Assembly (NCBI RefSeq): GCF_001010415.1
Contig: NZ_JPLE01000084.1
Coordinates: 1-36,959 of the forward strand
From: Xanthomonas pisi DSM 18956
Lineage (GTDB): Bacteria; Pseudomonadota; Gammaproteobacteria; Xanthomonadales; Xanthomonadaceae
Direction of reading: 5' to 3'
Length of the DNA: 36,959 nt
Below the pieces are notes generated by a model. It searched no databases, had not been told where the DNA came from, and was given only the letters and a program-made list of their open reading frames with translations. How positions within the stretch are numbered: the stretch's first letter is position 1; every line of letters starts with the position of its first letter. Position numbers and translations under genes: made by a program. Positions 1 to 8,120 of the stretch are shown in pieces.

Positions 1-302
1 TGCTTGATCTGCGCATCGCTCCTGCCGGCCTGCAGTTGCGAGAACACCTGATGCCGCAGGTCGCGGGCTAGGCTGGCATTGGAATCGGCCAGGTTCTCGT
101 TCTGGCACACCAGGCAACGCAGCTGTGCGGTCAGCTGCTGAAAGCGCGCCTCTTCGCTGCGGTCCTTGAACGGCAGCGGGTCCACTGCCTGCGCCTGGAC
201 GCAGGGCGCGAGCACCAGACCGAGCAGCAGCAGCACCAGCAGCAGGCGCAGCTTGCGTGCCTGCCGACGCCGATGCGCCTGAAACACGCCGTAAGCCCGC
301 AT
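1..302 (-). CDS. ccmH: Cytochrome c maturation protein CcmH (partial, 3' end outside window)
   Basis: This is the N-terminal part (about 100 residues) of CcmH, the membrane-anchored thiol-disulfide protein that works with CcmF and CcmG to reduce apocytochrome c before haem ligation in the periplasm. A signal or anchor segment rich in Leu runs from about residue 17 to 35, followed by the family hallmark LRCLVCQN and then ENLADSNASLARDLR. The Cys pair of LRCLVCQN is the redox site. The ATG at 302-300 shares one base with the TGA of ccmG (TGATG), so translation is probably coupled. The gene runs off the left edge, so any fused C-terminal CcmI-like TPR domain cannot be judged. The family call is firm. 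Confidence 0.93.
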   Translation of the reverse strand, partial: MRAYGVFQAHRRRQARKLRLLLVLLLLGLVLAPCVQAQAVDPLPFKDRSEEARFQQLTAQLRCLVCQNENLADSNASLARDLRHQVFSQLQAGRSDAQIK

Positions 303-844
303 CACGGTGCCCCCTTGGGCAGAGCGGCGATGGCGGGCAGCAACTCCTGGTTGATGACGTCGGGCGTGAGCACGCCGATGTGTTTGTAGCGGATCACGCC
401 TTGCGCATCGATCAGGAAGCTTTCCGGCGCGCCATAGACGCCGAAATCGATGGCGGTCTGGCCGGCCTCGTCGGCGATCACCACGGCGTAGGGATTGCCC
501 AATCGTGCCAGCCAGGCGGTCGCATCGGCCGGCGCGTCCTTGTAGTTGTAGCCGATCAAGGGCACCCCGAGCCGGCTGGCCTGCGCCATCAGCACCGGAT
601 GCTCGTGCACGCACTCGGCGCACCAGCTGCCGAACACGTTGAGCACATAGGGCTTGCCCAGCAGTTGCGCACCGGTGAGGTGCTGGTCGGGTGCGTCCAG
701 CCGCGGCAGCGAAAACGCCGGTGCCGGTTTGCCGATCAACGGCGAGGGCACATCGCGCGGATTGTGCTGCATGGTCCAGTAGATGCCGAAACCGAACAGC
801 GCGGCGACCAACAGGAACGCCAGCAACGGCAGCATGCGCTTCAC
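302..844 (-). CDS. ccmG: CcmG/DsbE thiol:disulfide interchange protein
   Basis: CcmG is a membrane-tethered, periplasm-facing thioredoxin-fold protein that passes electrons to the CcmH/apocytochrome thiols. The 180-residue product has one N-terminal membrane anchor (about residues 4-24), a redox motif WCAEC (Cys75 and Cys78) and the cis-Pro loop GAPES typical of DsbE. The start is a GTG at 844 that overlaps the ccmF stop codon as GTGA. The reading frame stays open far upstream, but that part lies on top of ccmF and is not coding. An internal ATG three codons later is a possible alternative. It sits between ccmF and ccmH in the usual family order. Confidence 0.95.
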   Translation of the reverse strand: MKRMLPLLAFLLVAALFGFGIYWTMQHNPRDVPSPLIGKPAPAFSLPRLDAPDQHLTGAQLLGKPYVLNVFGSWCAECVHEHPVLMAQASRLGVPLIGYNYKDAPADATAWLARLGNPYAVVIADEAGQTAIDFGVYGAPESFLIDAQGVIRYKHIGVLTPDVINQELLPAIAALPKGAP

Positions 845-2829
845 GGGTGCGACTCCTGCGCGATGAGGCGCGCATCGTAGGCGGGCGATGCAGCGGTATT
901 GCCTGCAGACACCGGCGCGCGAAAGCGCCGCGCGCAGGCGCTGACGAAGCCGCCCAGCATCATCAACAGGCCGCCGGCCCAGATCCAGCGGATGAAGGGC
1001 TTGTAGTACAGCCGCAAGGTCCAGTCGTGTTCGATGTGCTGATCGTCCAGTGGCTCGCCCAGCGCGACATACAGATCGCGGGTGATGCCGGGATCGATCG
1101 CTGATTCGGTCTGGATGCGTTCGCTGCTGTACAGGCGTTTTTGCGGATGCAGTTGCGCAATCACCCTGCCATCGCGACTGACCTGCACGCTGCCTTGTTC
1201 GGCCTTCCAGTTCGGCCCGTCGACCAGCTGCACGCCGTCGAAGCGGAACGCGTAGCCGGCGATGTCCGCGCTCTGGCCGGGCGACAGCCGCACGTCGCGT
1301 TCGACCGACAGGCTGTCGGACACCAGCACGCCGGCGACGAACACCGCCACGCCGGCATGCGCGATCAACATGCCGGCCATCTCTGCCGGAAAACGCCGCC
1401 CGCGCGGCATCTCGCGCCAACGTTTGTGGACGTACAGCGCGGTGCCTGCGGCGACCCATGCCGCCACGCCAATACCGGCAATGGCCTTGGCCTGACCCTC
1501 GGCAAACAGGCTGCCGACCAGCGCGCAGGCGATCGCGGCGATGCCGGCGCGCGTGCCCAGCGCCTTCAGCGGTGCGCCGTCGGCCTGGCCCCAGCGCAGG
1601 TACGGGCCGAACGGCAGCAACAGCACCACCGGCAACATCAGCAACGGGAACAACAGGCCGAAATACGGCGGCCCCACCGACACCTTGCCCAGGCCGAAGG
1701 CATCGGCGATCAGCGGGAACAAGGTGCCCAGCAACACCATCGCCGCAGCCACGGTGAGCAAGAGATTGCCGATCAGGATGGCGGTTTCGCGCGAGGCGGC
1801 GGCAAACGGTTTGCCGCTGGCGATCCTGGGTGCGCGCAGCGCGTACAGCAGCAATGAGCCGCCCACCACCGCGACGAGGAAGATCAGGATGTACAGCCCG
1901 CGTCGCGGGTCGGCAGCGAAGGCATGCACCGAGGTCAGCACGCCCGAGCGCACCAGGAAGGTGCCCAGCAACGACAGCGAGAACGCCAGGATCGACAGCA
2001 GGATGGTCCACGCACGCAGGCTGCCGCGTTTTTCGGTGACTGCCTGGGTGTGGATCAACGCCGTGCCCACCAGCCACGGCATGAAGCTGGCGTTTTCCAC
2101 CGGGTCCCAGAACCACCAGCCGCCCCAGCCCAGTTCTGCGTACGCCCACCAGCTGCCGGCCACGATGCCGGCGGTGAGGCAGGCCCAGGCCACATTGGTC
2201 CACGGCCGCGCCCAGCGTACCCAGGCCTGTTCCAGTTCGCCGCCCAGCAGCGCCGCCACCGCAAACGCGAAGGCCACCGAGAAACCGACATAGCCGGTGT
2301 ACAGCACCGGCGGATGGAAGGTCATGCCGGGGTCCTGCAACACCGGATTGAGCTCGTTGCCGTCCAGCGGAATCGGCGACAACCGCCCGAACGGATTGGA
2401 GGTCAGCAGGATGAAGGCCAGAAAGCCCACCGACACCAGACCCAGTACCGCCAGCACGCGTGCGGCGAATTGCTGCGGCAGATGCCGGCTGAAGGCCGCC
2501 AGCAACACGGTCCACGTCGCAAGGATGGCGATCCACAGCAGCAACGAGCCTTCGTGCGCGCCCCATACCGCGGCAAAGCGGTAGTACCAGGGCAGGGCGA
2601 TGTTGGCGTTGGCAGCGACATAGCCCACCGAAAAATCCAGCGACAGCAGCGACCAGGCGAGCAGGCCGAATGCCATCCAGACGAACACTGCCTGGCCCAC
2701 CGCTGCCGGCCGCGCAATGCCCATCAGGGCGGTATTGCCGCGCCAGGCACCGATCAGCGGCAACACGCCCTGGGCAAGCGAAAGCAGCAGCGCCAGGATC
2801 AGTGCGATCTGGCCGAGTTCAGGCGTCAT
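841..2829 (-). CDS. ccmF: Haem lyase component CcmF
   Basis: CcmF is the polytopic inner-membrane haem lyase subunit that takes haem from holo-CcmE and ligates it to the CxxCH of apocytochrome c together with CcmH. The 662-residue product has the normal length. It has many membrane segments, an early HEGSLLLW motif (about residues 92-99) and the tryptophan-rich WWD signature GWGGWWFWDPVENASFMPWL (about 234-253), followed by a conserved His-containing segment. The ATG at 2829 is 63 bases after the ccmE stop. The 3' end overlaps ccmG by four bases. Nothing looks truncated. Confidence 0.96.
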   Translation of the reverse strand: MTPELGQIALILALLLSLAQGVLPLIGAWRGNTALMGIARPAAVGQAVFVWMAFGLLAWSLLSLDFSVGYVAANANIALPWYYRFAAVWGAHEGSLLLWIAILATWTVLLAAFSRHLPQQFAARVLAVLGLVSVGFLAFILLTSNPFGRLSPIPLDGNELNPVLQDPGMTFHPPVLYTGYVGFSVAFAFAVAALLGGELEQAWVRWARPWTNVAWACLTAGIVAGSWWAYAELGWGGWWFWDPVENASFMPWLVGTALIHTQAVTEKRGSLRAWTILLSILAFSLSLLGTFLVRSGVLTSVHAFAADPRRGLYILIFLVAVVGGSLLLYALRAPRIASGKPFAAASRETAILIGNLLLTVAAAMVLLGTLFPLIADAFGLGKVSVGPPYFGLLFPLLMLPVVLLLPFGPYLRWGQADGAPLKALGTRAGIAAIACALVGSLFAEGQAKAIAGIGVAAWVAAGTALYVHKRWREMPRGRRFPAEMAGMLIAHAGVAVFVAGVLVSDSLSVERDVRLSPGQSADIAGYAFRFDGVQLVDGPNWKAEQGSVQVSRDGRVIAQLHPQKRLYSSERIQTESAIDPGITRDLYVALGEPLDDQHIEHDWTLRLYYKPFIRWIWAGGLLMMLGGFVSACARRFRAPVSAGNTAASPAYDARLIAQESHP

Positions 2830-2892
2830 GGGTACGTCGCAACGTGCGGCAGGAAGAGGTCATCGCGTGAGCGCGGTGCAGCCGATGCCGCA

Positions 2893-3363
2893 TCAACGCG
2901 GCGCGGCCAGCGGCGCGGCGGTGGCGGGGATCGGCTTGCCGACATGGCCTTCGGCCATCGCGTCCTTGAGTTCCTTGGGCATGTAGGTTTCGTCGTGTTT
3001 GGCCAGTACTTCGTTGGCGACGAAACGCCCGCCCTGCATGCGCCCGTTGGCGATCACCGATTGGTTGTCGCGGAACAGGTCCGGCAGGATGCCGGTGTAT
3101 TCGACCCGGGTGGCCGCATTCTTGTCGATGACGGTGAAGCTGACTTTCAGCGAGTCGCTGGCGCGCTGGATCGAGCCGGCCTTGACCATGCCGCCGAGAC
3201 GGAATTGCTGGTAGCTGGCCGCTTCGCCGGCGCGGACCTGGCTGGGCGTGAACAGGTAGCTCATGTTCCGCTGCAGCGCCAGTACGATCAGCGTCACGGC
3301 GAGCGCGGCGGCGGCGATCACGCCGAGCACCAGCCACAGGCGTTGTTTGCGCGTGGCATTCAT
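2893..3363 (-). CDS. ccmE: Haem chaperone CcmE
   Basis: CcmE carries haem covalently bound to a His in the periplasm and hands it to CcmF. The 156-residue protein starts at the ATG at 3363, whose bases overlap the ccmD stop (ATGA). It has a basic N-terminus, one membrane anchor (about residues 9-30), the OB-fold core, and the haem-binding motif LAKHDETY with His123 and Tyr127. A longer open frame to 3525 exists but would run through ccmD, so it was not used. The C-terminal Pro/Ala tail is variable in the family. Confidence 0.95.
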   Translation of the reverse strand: MNATRKQRLWLVLGVIAAAALAVTLIVLALQRNMSYLFTPSQVRAGEAASYQQFRLGGMVKAGSIQRASDSLKVSFTVIDKNAATRVEYTGILPDLFRDNQSVIANGRMQGGRFVANEVLAKHDETYMPKELKDAMAEGHVGKPIPATAAPLAAPR

Positions 3364-3566
3364 GGTGCGTCGCGCTCCAGCGATGGCGCGGGTTGATCGC
3401 GCAGGCGCCGCGGGGTTTGCCGCTGCAACTGGCCACGCAGTTCGCGCGGCAGACGCCGGCGTCGCAACCACGGCGCTGCCAGGTCGGCCAGGAGCACCAG
3501 CACGAACAACGCATACGACGTCCACACGTACTGGCCGTAGCCGCCCATCGCCAAAAAGGTGCTCAT
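3360..3566 (-). CDS. ccmD: CcmD haem exporter accessory protein
   Basis: This small 68-residue membrane protein is CcmD, which helps release holo-CcmE from the CcmABC complex. It starts [20 protein letters not shown], the characteristic aromatic-rich N-terminus with the conserved YVWTSY segment. One membrane helix (about residues 13-34) and a basic cytoplasmic tail follow. It overlaps ccmC at its start and ccmE at its end by four bases each (ATGA). Its length and position between ccmC and ccmE fit the family. Confidence 0.93.
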   Translation of the reverse strand: MSTFLAMGGYGQYVWTSYALFVLVLLADLAAPWLRRRRLPRELRGQLQRQTPRRLRDQPAPSLERDAP

Positions 3567-4321
3567 GCCGTGCGTTCCGTCAACACGATGCGGCGGGCCC
3601 AGTCCTTGCCGCTTTCCAGCGCCAGCAGGTCCACGCGCACGCGGCCGAACAGGCTGGCGATGTAGTAGCACTTGGTGGCGAGCATCATGGTCAGCAGCGG
3701 CCACAGCATGTCCGCGCCCATCTTGGACGGGCCGAGCAGACGCACGGTGGAGCCCTGGTGCAGCGTGTTCCACCAGACCACCGAGTAATGCACGATGGGC
3801 AGATTCACCAGGCCGACCAGCGCAAGCAGGCCGGCCGCACGCATCGCCTGACGGCGGTCTTCCACCGCGTGGTACAGGCCCAGCACGCCCAGATACAGAA
3901 ACAGCAGCAGCAGCTCCGAGGTCAGCCGCGCGTCCCAGGTCCACCAGGTGCCCCACATCGGCTTGCCCCACAGCGAGCCGGTGCACAAGGTGATGAAGGT
4001 AAACGCCGCACCGATCGGTGCCGAGGCCATGGTCACCACTTCGGCGAGCTTGATCCGCCACACCAGCGCGATGAACGCGGACACGCCCATCGCTGCGTAG
4101 ATGAAAAGGCTCATCCAGGCGCTGGGCACGTGGATGAAGATGATGCGGTAGGCATCGTGCTGCTGGTAATCCGGCGGCGCCAGCACCAGCCCGCCGTAAG
4201 CGGCGACTGCGCCGAGCAGCAGCGCCAGCGCCAGCGCCCACGGGCGCACCGCACCGGCAAAGCGGTAGAACATCGGCGGCGAGCTGAGCTTGTGCAGCCA
4301 CAACGGGATCCACTTGGCCAT
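3563..4321 (-). CDS. ccmC: Haem exporter permease CcmC
   Basis: CcmC is the inner-membrane protein that loads haem onto CcmE. The 252-residue product has six predicted membrane segments and the WWD signature around residues 115-140 ([20 protein letters not shown]), flanked by the haem-ligand region near His64 ([11 protein letters not shown]) and a later VHYSVVWWN motif. The start at 4321 gives the usual length; the upstream extension to 4495 lies over the protease gene. The gene begins only 10 bases after the S8 protease stop. No ccmA or ccmB precedes it, which is unusual, and no strong ribosome binding site is visible, suggesting coupling to the protease gene. Confidence 0.95.
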   Translation of the reverse strand: MAKWIPLWLHKLSSPPMFYRFAGAVRPWALALALLLGAVAAYGGLVLAPPDYQQHDAYRIIFIHVPSAWMSLFIYAAMGVSAFIALVWRIKLAEVVTMASAPIGAAFTFITLCTGSLWGKPMWGTWWTWDARLTSELLLLFLYLGVLGLYHAVEDRRQAMRAAGLLALVGLVNLPIVHYSVVWWNTLHQGSTVRLLGPSKMGADMLWPLLTMMLATKCYYIASLFGRVRVDLLALESGKDWARRIVLTERTA

Positions 4322-4331
4322 GCCGGTGTCG

Positions 4332-5627
4332 TCAGTTGGAATGTTTGGAAGGCGACAGCGCATCGACTGCAGCGCCGGCGTTGACCTGCAACTGGCCGTC
4401 GGAGACCTTGCTGGTGCGCTGCAGGAGCTCGCGCAACGCCGCGGCGTCCATCGACGGCGACAGCGACAGCAGCAGCGCGGCCATGCCGCTGACATGCGCG
4501 GTGGCCATCGACGAGCCGGAGGTGAAGTCGTAACGCCCGTTCGGCTGGGTGGTCAGGATGTCCTTGCCCGGCGCGCTGAGCACGCCCGGCATGGCCGCGC
4601 TGGCGCTGCTGCTGCGTACCACCAGCACGCCCGGCACATCGTTGGGAAAGCCGTCCAGTCGCCCATTCGGCGGCATCGCCGCCACCACGATGCGGCCCTG
4701 CTGCACCAGATGGGTGAGCATCTTGCTCAGCAGCGGGTCGGCCGGGCCGCCCAGGCTCAGGTTGACCACGCGTGCGGAGCTGTTGTTGATCGCCGCCAGC
4801 GCCTTGGCCAGGGTAAAGGTGTTGCAGCGTGCGGTGGCGCCAACCGTGGGCGCGTACCAGCACGCCTTGTAGACGCTCAGCATGGCCTTGGGCGCCATGC
4901 CGACGATGCCTTGATGGTTGTTGCTGCCGGCGGCGATGATCCCGGCCACCTCGGTGCCGTGCGAATCGCTGCTGGTCATGCCCGGCTTGTCGTCGACCAG
5001 GTCGTGTACCTCGCGGATGCGCGCCTTCAGATCGGGGTGGGCGATGTCCACGCCGGTATCGACCACCGCCACCACCACACCGCGGCCCTGGGTGACGGCC
5101 TGGGCGCTGGCGGCATCGGTGTCGATGAAACCGCGTTGCATGTCCACGTACGGGTCGTTGTAGCCGGACAACGGCGTGGTCTTCTCCGCCGCATCGGCCG
5201 AAAACACCGCAAAATCCTGCACCGGCTGCACCAGCTCCACGCCTTCGTCGTTGGCCAGTTCGGTAACCAGCTCATCGCGCGATACACCTGGTGGCGGCTG
5301 CAGCACGGCGCAATACAGGCCCAGCGAGGTGATCGGCCAGCCGGAGACTTCGCGCAGCTTGTACCGCTGCTTGATGGCTTCCATGCGCACCGCTGCCTTC
5401 TGGCCGGCCCCGTAGTAGCTGGACGCGTAGCCGATCAGGCTGGAGCCGGCACGTGCCGGCGGTGCGCTGAGCGGATTGGCGACCGCCAGCAGGATGTCGC
5501 GGCTGCTGTCGGGTGTGTGCGCATCGGCGGGCGCAGGAACGGTACCGGCGTCCTGCGCCTGCACGTTGCCGTGCAGGCCCGGTCCGGTCAGTGCGAGCAG
5601 CAGGCCGATGGCGAGGAAACGGCTCAT
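4332..5627 (-). CDS. S8 family serine peptidase (subtilisin-like), part of the sigma/anti-sigma operon
   Basis: This is a 431-residue subtilase with an N-terminal signal peptide (about residues 1-25, ending VQA) and a long N-terminal region (about 26-175) that may act as a propeptide. The catalytic triad is visible: Asp190 in VVDTGVDIAHPD, His223 in SHGTEVAG and Ser373 in TSGSSMATAH. The oxyanion region reads VVAAMPPNGR instead of the usual AAGN, so that loop is divergent. It is expected to act in the periplasm or outside the cell. The ATG overlaps the anti-sigma stop (ATGA), and ccmC follows after 10 bases. Its place directly behind an anti-sigma gene suggests, without proof, a role in stress signalling or anti-sigma processing. 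Confidence 0.9.
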   Translation of the reverse strand: MSRFLAIGLLLALTGPGLHGNVQAQDAGTVPAPADAHTPDSSRDILLAVANPLSAPPARAGSSLIGYASSYYGAGQKAAVRMEAIKQRYKLREVSGWPITSLGLYCAVLQPPPGVSRDELVTELANDEGVELVQPVQDFAVFSADAAEKTTPLSGYNDPYVDMQRGFIDTDAASAQAVTQGRGVVVAVVDTGVDIAHPDLKARIREVHDLVDDKPGMTSSDSHGTEVAGIIAAGSNNHQGIVGMAPKAMLSVYKACWYAPTVGATARCNTFTLAKALAAINNSSARVVNLSLGGPADPLLSKMLTHLVQQGRIVVAAMPPNGRLDGFPNDVPGVLVVRSSSASAAMPGVLSAPGKDILTTQPNGRYDFTSGSSMATAHVSGMAALLLSLSPSMDAAALRELLQRTSKVSDGQLQVNAGAAVDALSPSKHSN

Positions 5628-6280
5628 GGGGCGGAGATGACCTCGGCCAGCCGGATGCCCGGATTGGCGCGCAGTTGCTGCACGGTCCGCTGCGGCTGAG
5701 CCGGCGGCTGCGGCGCGGCAGGTACCACGGTGTAGGCACCCATGTCGTTGGGCCCGCCGATCACCTGCAGCTGCTGCGCATGCAGCAGGCGGTCCCAGTC
5801 GGCCACGGTCATGCTGGCGTTTGGCACCACGCGGATGGCGCCTTGCGGCACCGGCAGCGCGGTGGCGCTGCTGAGCGTGCGGTAGTCGTGCGACTGCGCC
5901 GGCGCCGGCGAAGCCAGCTTGATGCCCATGACACCCAGGCCGATGGCCTGAACCAACGCGGCAGCGGCCAGTGCACGGACGGTCCAGCTACCGGAGCGAC
6001 GTGCGGCCGGCGCCGGTGCGACGCGGACCTCGGGCGCGTCCAGGCGGCCGAGCAGGCGTTGCAGGCCGGCGTTGGCGTCCAGCGTGACCGCACACGGCAG
6101 CGCCAGCGCCTGGCGCAGGCGGGTTTGCTGGGCGAACTCGGCGCTGCACGAGGCGCATTTGGCCACGTGCGCGATCAGCCAGGCGTTTTCTTCTTCGGTG
6201 GCGCTGTCCAGTAGCACCGCCGGCATCAGTTCCCAGGCGTGCGAGCATTCCTTGCCAGGCGCGATGAAAAACGTCTTCAT
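5624..6280 (-). CDS. Membrane-bound zinc-binding anti-sigma factor
   Basis: This 218-residue protein is encoded immediately after the ECF sigma gene with an ATGA overlap. Its N-terminus carries a zinc-binding anti-sigma motif, His38-x3-Cys42-x2-Cys45 in HVAKCASC, which in this family grips the cognate sigma factor in the cytoplasm. One membrane segment lies at about residues 99-121. The remaining roughly 95 residues would face the periplasm and are rich in Pro, Ala and Gln; I recognise no domain there. The arrangement predicts release of sigma after a periplasmic signal, perhaps through proteolysis. The anti-sigma role is inferred from the motif, topology and gene order. Confidence 0.87.
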   Translation of the reverse strand: MKTFFIAPGKECSHAWELMPAVLLDSATEEENAWLIAHVAKCASCSAEFAQQTRLRQALALPCAVTLDANAGLQRLLGRLDAPEVRVAPAPAARRSGSWTVRALAAAALVQAIGLGVMGIKLASPAPAQSHDYRTLSSATALPVPQGAIRVVPNASMTVADWDRLLHAQQLQVIGGPNDMGAYTVVPAAPQPPAQPQRTVQQLRANPGIRLAEVISAP

Positions 6281-6870
6281 TGCAGGGTCTCCGTGTAAGG
6301 GGTGTTGCCGGCCAGGCCGGGCAGCACATTGCGTAATTTGACCCGCGCATGAAACAGCCGGGCTTTGATCGTGCCCACCGGGCACTGCATGATTTCGGCG
6401 ACTTCTTCCAGCTTGTGGCCGACGCCGTAGACCAGTTCGATGACCAGGCGCTGATCCGGCGACAGCCGTTCCATGCCCTTGTCCAGCCAGTCGCGCAGTT
6501 CGCGGTCGTCGTTGTCGTCGGCGCTGGGGGCGTGGTCTTCCACCACCGCGGTGTCGTCGATCGCTTCGCCGTCGTGCTGGCGCAGGCATTTGAGCCCGCA
6601 GCGGTAGGCGATGCCCATGATCCAGGTCGACACCTGCGAGTCGCCGCGGAAGTCGCCGGCCTTTTGCCAGGCGATCCAGAAGCAGTCGTTGATGGCTTCT
6701 TCGATGATGTCCGGGCGGCGCGTCAGGCGCGACAGGAACCGACACAGGCGGCCGTGGTAGCTGTGGTACATGGTCGCCAGGGCGTCGCGATCGCCCGCTG
6801 CCATGCGGCGTAACAGCATGCGGTCGGTGGCATCGCCAAGGGTATCGGAGTCATTCATCAAAGCAGACAT
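6277..6870 (-). CDS. ECF-type RNA polymerase sigma factor
   Basis: The 197-residue product has region 2 (about residues 35-100, with EEAINDCFWIAWQKA and STWIMGIAYR, the DNA-melting and -10 binding area). After an acidic linker (VVEDHAPSADDNDDRE) comes region 4 (about 135-185, SPDQRLVIELVYGVGHKLEE then CPVGTIKARLFHARVKLR), the helix-turn-helix that reads the -35 element. It should direct RNA polymerase to a dedicated promoter set. The ATG at 6870 was chosen; an in-frame GTG at 6882 and an ATG at 6858 also exist. A copy of the shared promoter motif ends at 6886, so the transcript would be nearly leaderless from 6870 or start translation at 6858. The gene heads the operon with the anti-sigma, protease and ccm genes. 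Confidence 0.92.
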   Translation of the reverse strand: MSALMNDSDTLGDATDRMLLRRMAAGDRDALATMYHSYHGRLCRFLSRLTRRPDIIEEAINDCFWIAWQKAGDFRGDSQVSTWIMGIAYRCGLKCLRQHDGEAIDDTAVVEDHAPSADDNDDRELRDWLDKGMERLSPDQRLVIELVYGVGHKLEEVAEIMQCPVGTIKARLFHARVKLRNVLPGLAGNTPYTETLQ

Positions 6871-6885
6871 GGCGTTAGACACCTC

Positions 6886-6914
6886 TAGGTGCCCGCAGGC
6901 GGAGAAAAGGTTGC
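6886..6914 (-). promoter_or_regulatory. Predicted ECF promoter P1 (autoregulation of the sigma operon)
   Basis: The minus strand reads GCAACC (6914-6909), then TTT, then after a total gap of 16 bases GCAC (6892-6889), two more bases and A at 6886. The same layout occurs at five other intergenic sites in this window. GCAACC holds the AAC core usual for ECF -35 elements, and a 16-base spacer is normal for them. It lies just upstream of the sigma gene itself. No transcript start is known. Confidence 0.7.
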
Positions 6915-6921
6915 GTTTGGA

Positions 6922-7683
6922 TCAGAAACTGCGGGAAACCATGCCCACCCACTGCAATTCGCCGGGGCCGCCCTGCGCCCGGGGGGTATTGCTGCTTGTC
7001 AGTACCCGGTCCAGCTTCACGCTCCATGCCGCGCGGCTCCACTTCAGGCCCAGTTGCCCATACCGATAGCGGCCGGAACTCTCAGCGCCGTAGGTCATCG
7101 CCGGGAACTCGGAGATGCCGGCGCCGGCCGACAGGCTGAAATCCCCGGTCAGCGGCACGTTGGCGGTGACGTCGATCGCCATGTTCCACGGCGAGCGTTG
7201 CGCGCGGGGGAAATTGAACCTGGAGAGCGAGAAGGTGAGCGTGTCGCGATAGGACCAGGCCAGGCTGGCTTCCTGGCGGTCGAAGGTGCGCGACTGGCGG
7301 TCGGCCGGATAGGCGTAATACAGCAGGCTGGCCTGCATCTGCCAGCGATCGCCCAGCATCCAGCCCCGCGCGCCCTGCAACGTGAGCGCCACCGGCTTGC
7401 TGAAGGAGGGCGATTGCAGCGCCGCGGAGGCCGACACCGACCAGCCGGGCGCGGGCAGCCAATAGCCGGCCGCCTGCAAGGTGGCGCGATTGGGTGCGAT
7501 GGAGATGCCGCGGTCGATCAGGGTGGACGCCACCGCCACTGCGCCGCCGACGTTGTCTGCCAATGCGCTCGCGCTGGTGCCCATGACCAGCGCGAGCAGT
7601 AATGCGCGACGTATCGCCAGGCGGCGCTGCAGGACCCGCCGACAGTGTCGGCAGCGGCGGGACAGGCAGTGCGACCCCGGCAA
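6922..7683 (-). CDS. Putative outer-membrane beta-barrel protein (start uncertain)
   Basis: The mature part starts after a signal peptide (core ALLLALVMGTSASALA, cleavage before DNVGG) and continues for about 205 residues of alternating polar and hydrophobic strands, ending in Phe (VGMVSRSF) as expected for a BAM-assembled barrel. A segment STLIDRGISIAPNRATLQAAG recalls the TorF-like (gcw_chp) putative porins, but this is a weak resemblance. Start choice is a problem. The first ATG (7584) falls inside the signal peptide, so I used the nearest legal upstream start, TTG at 7683; a CTG at 7620 would give a normal signal peptide. No copy of the shared promoter motif was found upstream. The function is unknown. 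Confidence 0.6.
   Translation of the reverse strand: MPGSHCLSRRCRHCRRVLQRRLAIRRALLLALVMGTSASALADNVGGAVAVASTLIDRGISIAPNRATLQAAGYWLPAPGWSVSASAALQSPSFSKPVALTLQGARGWMLGDRWQMQASLLYYAYPADRQSRTFDRQEASLAWSYRDTLTFSLSRFNFPRAQRSPWNMAIDVTANVPLTGDFSLSAGAGISEFPAMTYGAESSGRYRYGQLGLKWSRAAWSVKLDRVLTSSNTPRAQGGPGELQWVGMVSRSF
7638..7652. promoter_or_regulatory. 15-bp palindrome near the barrel gene start
   Basis: GCCGACA and TGTCGGC flank a single central base, a perfect 7+7 inverted repeat. It sits 18 bases before the alternative CTG start of the outer-membrane barrel gene and could be an operator or a small hairpin. If translation begins at the TTG at 7683, it lies inside the coding region and may be meaningless. 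Confidence 0.3.
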
Positions 7684-8120
7684 GCGGGGCGGGCGCGGCT
7701 GTCCTGCCGAGCCGCCCGCAGGCCACGGCTGCCCGTCGCAGACGCCATGGCGTCGCGGTCGGGAAGGGGGCTGCTGGGCGGACGAAGCGTTCAACAAGGG
7801 CGGGGCGTGGACCGTGGCGGTGCGCGATGGTGACCCATCACGCTGGGCGAGACCGCCCCATGTGTGGCGGTTCCGTCCGTATACGCGAAGGGTTCGTGTC
7901 AGGCAACGCGGGACCGTGCACCTGTGCAGGTGCAGCGGTGACCTGGCTGCAGGCCGCGGACACTGCGGCCGGCGTGATGTACCGGGCTTGAAGCGATCCT
8001 CACAATGGCGCGGGTTTCGTTCAGGCCGGCGCAGGCGATTCCTGCGTCCGGCCCGCACCCGGTCCGCTCGCACCCTGCGTGCCGTCCCGGCCGGTGCCGC
8101 CAGCGCGTGCCGGCCAGTCC
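7684..8120. other. Intergenic stretch with no recognised gene
   Basis: This 437-base stretch separates the barrel gene from the cytochrome c gene, both on the minus strand. Open frames here are GC-driven shadows with no recognisable protein features. At its right end a 6-bp inverted repeat (8119-8124 and 8134-8139) spans the cytochrome stop codon without a T-tract, so it is not a convincing terminator. I found no riboswitch or tRNA, and no copy of the GCAACC/GCAC promoter motif. Confidence 0.5.

Noticed and set aside
302..2566. A 754-codon open frame covering ccmG and most of ccmF
   Set aside because: Only the last 180 codons (ccmG) look like protein; the rest is an Arg/Gly/Ala-rich shadow of ccmF in another frame.
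1924..3396. A 490-codon plus-strand open frame opposite ccmF and ccmE
   Set aside because: It is His/Gln/Arg-rich antisense sequence with no domain, and lies opposite certain genes. Similar long antisense frames throughout the window come from high GC content.
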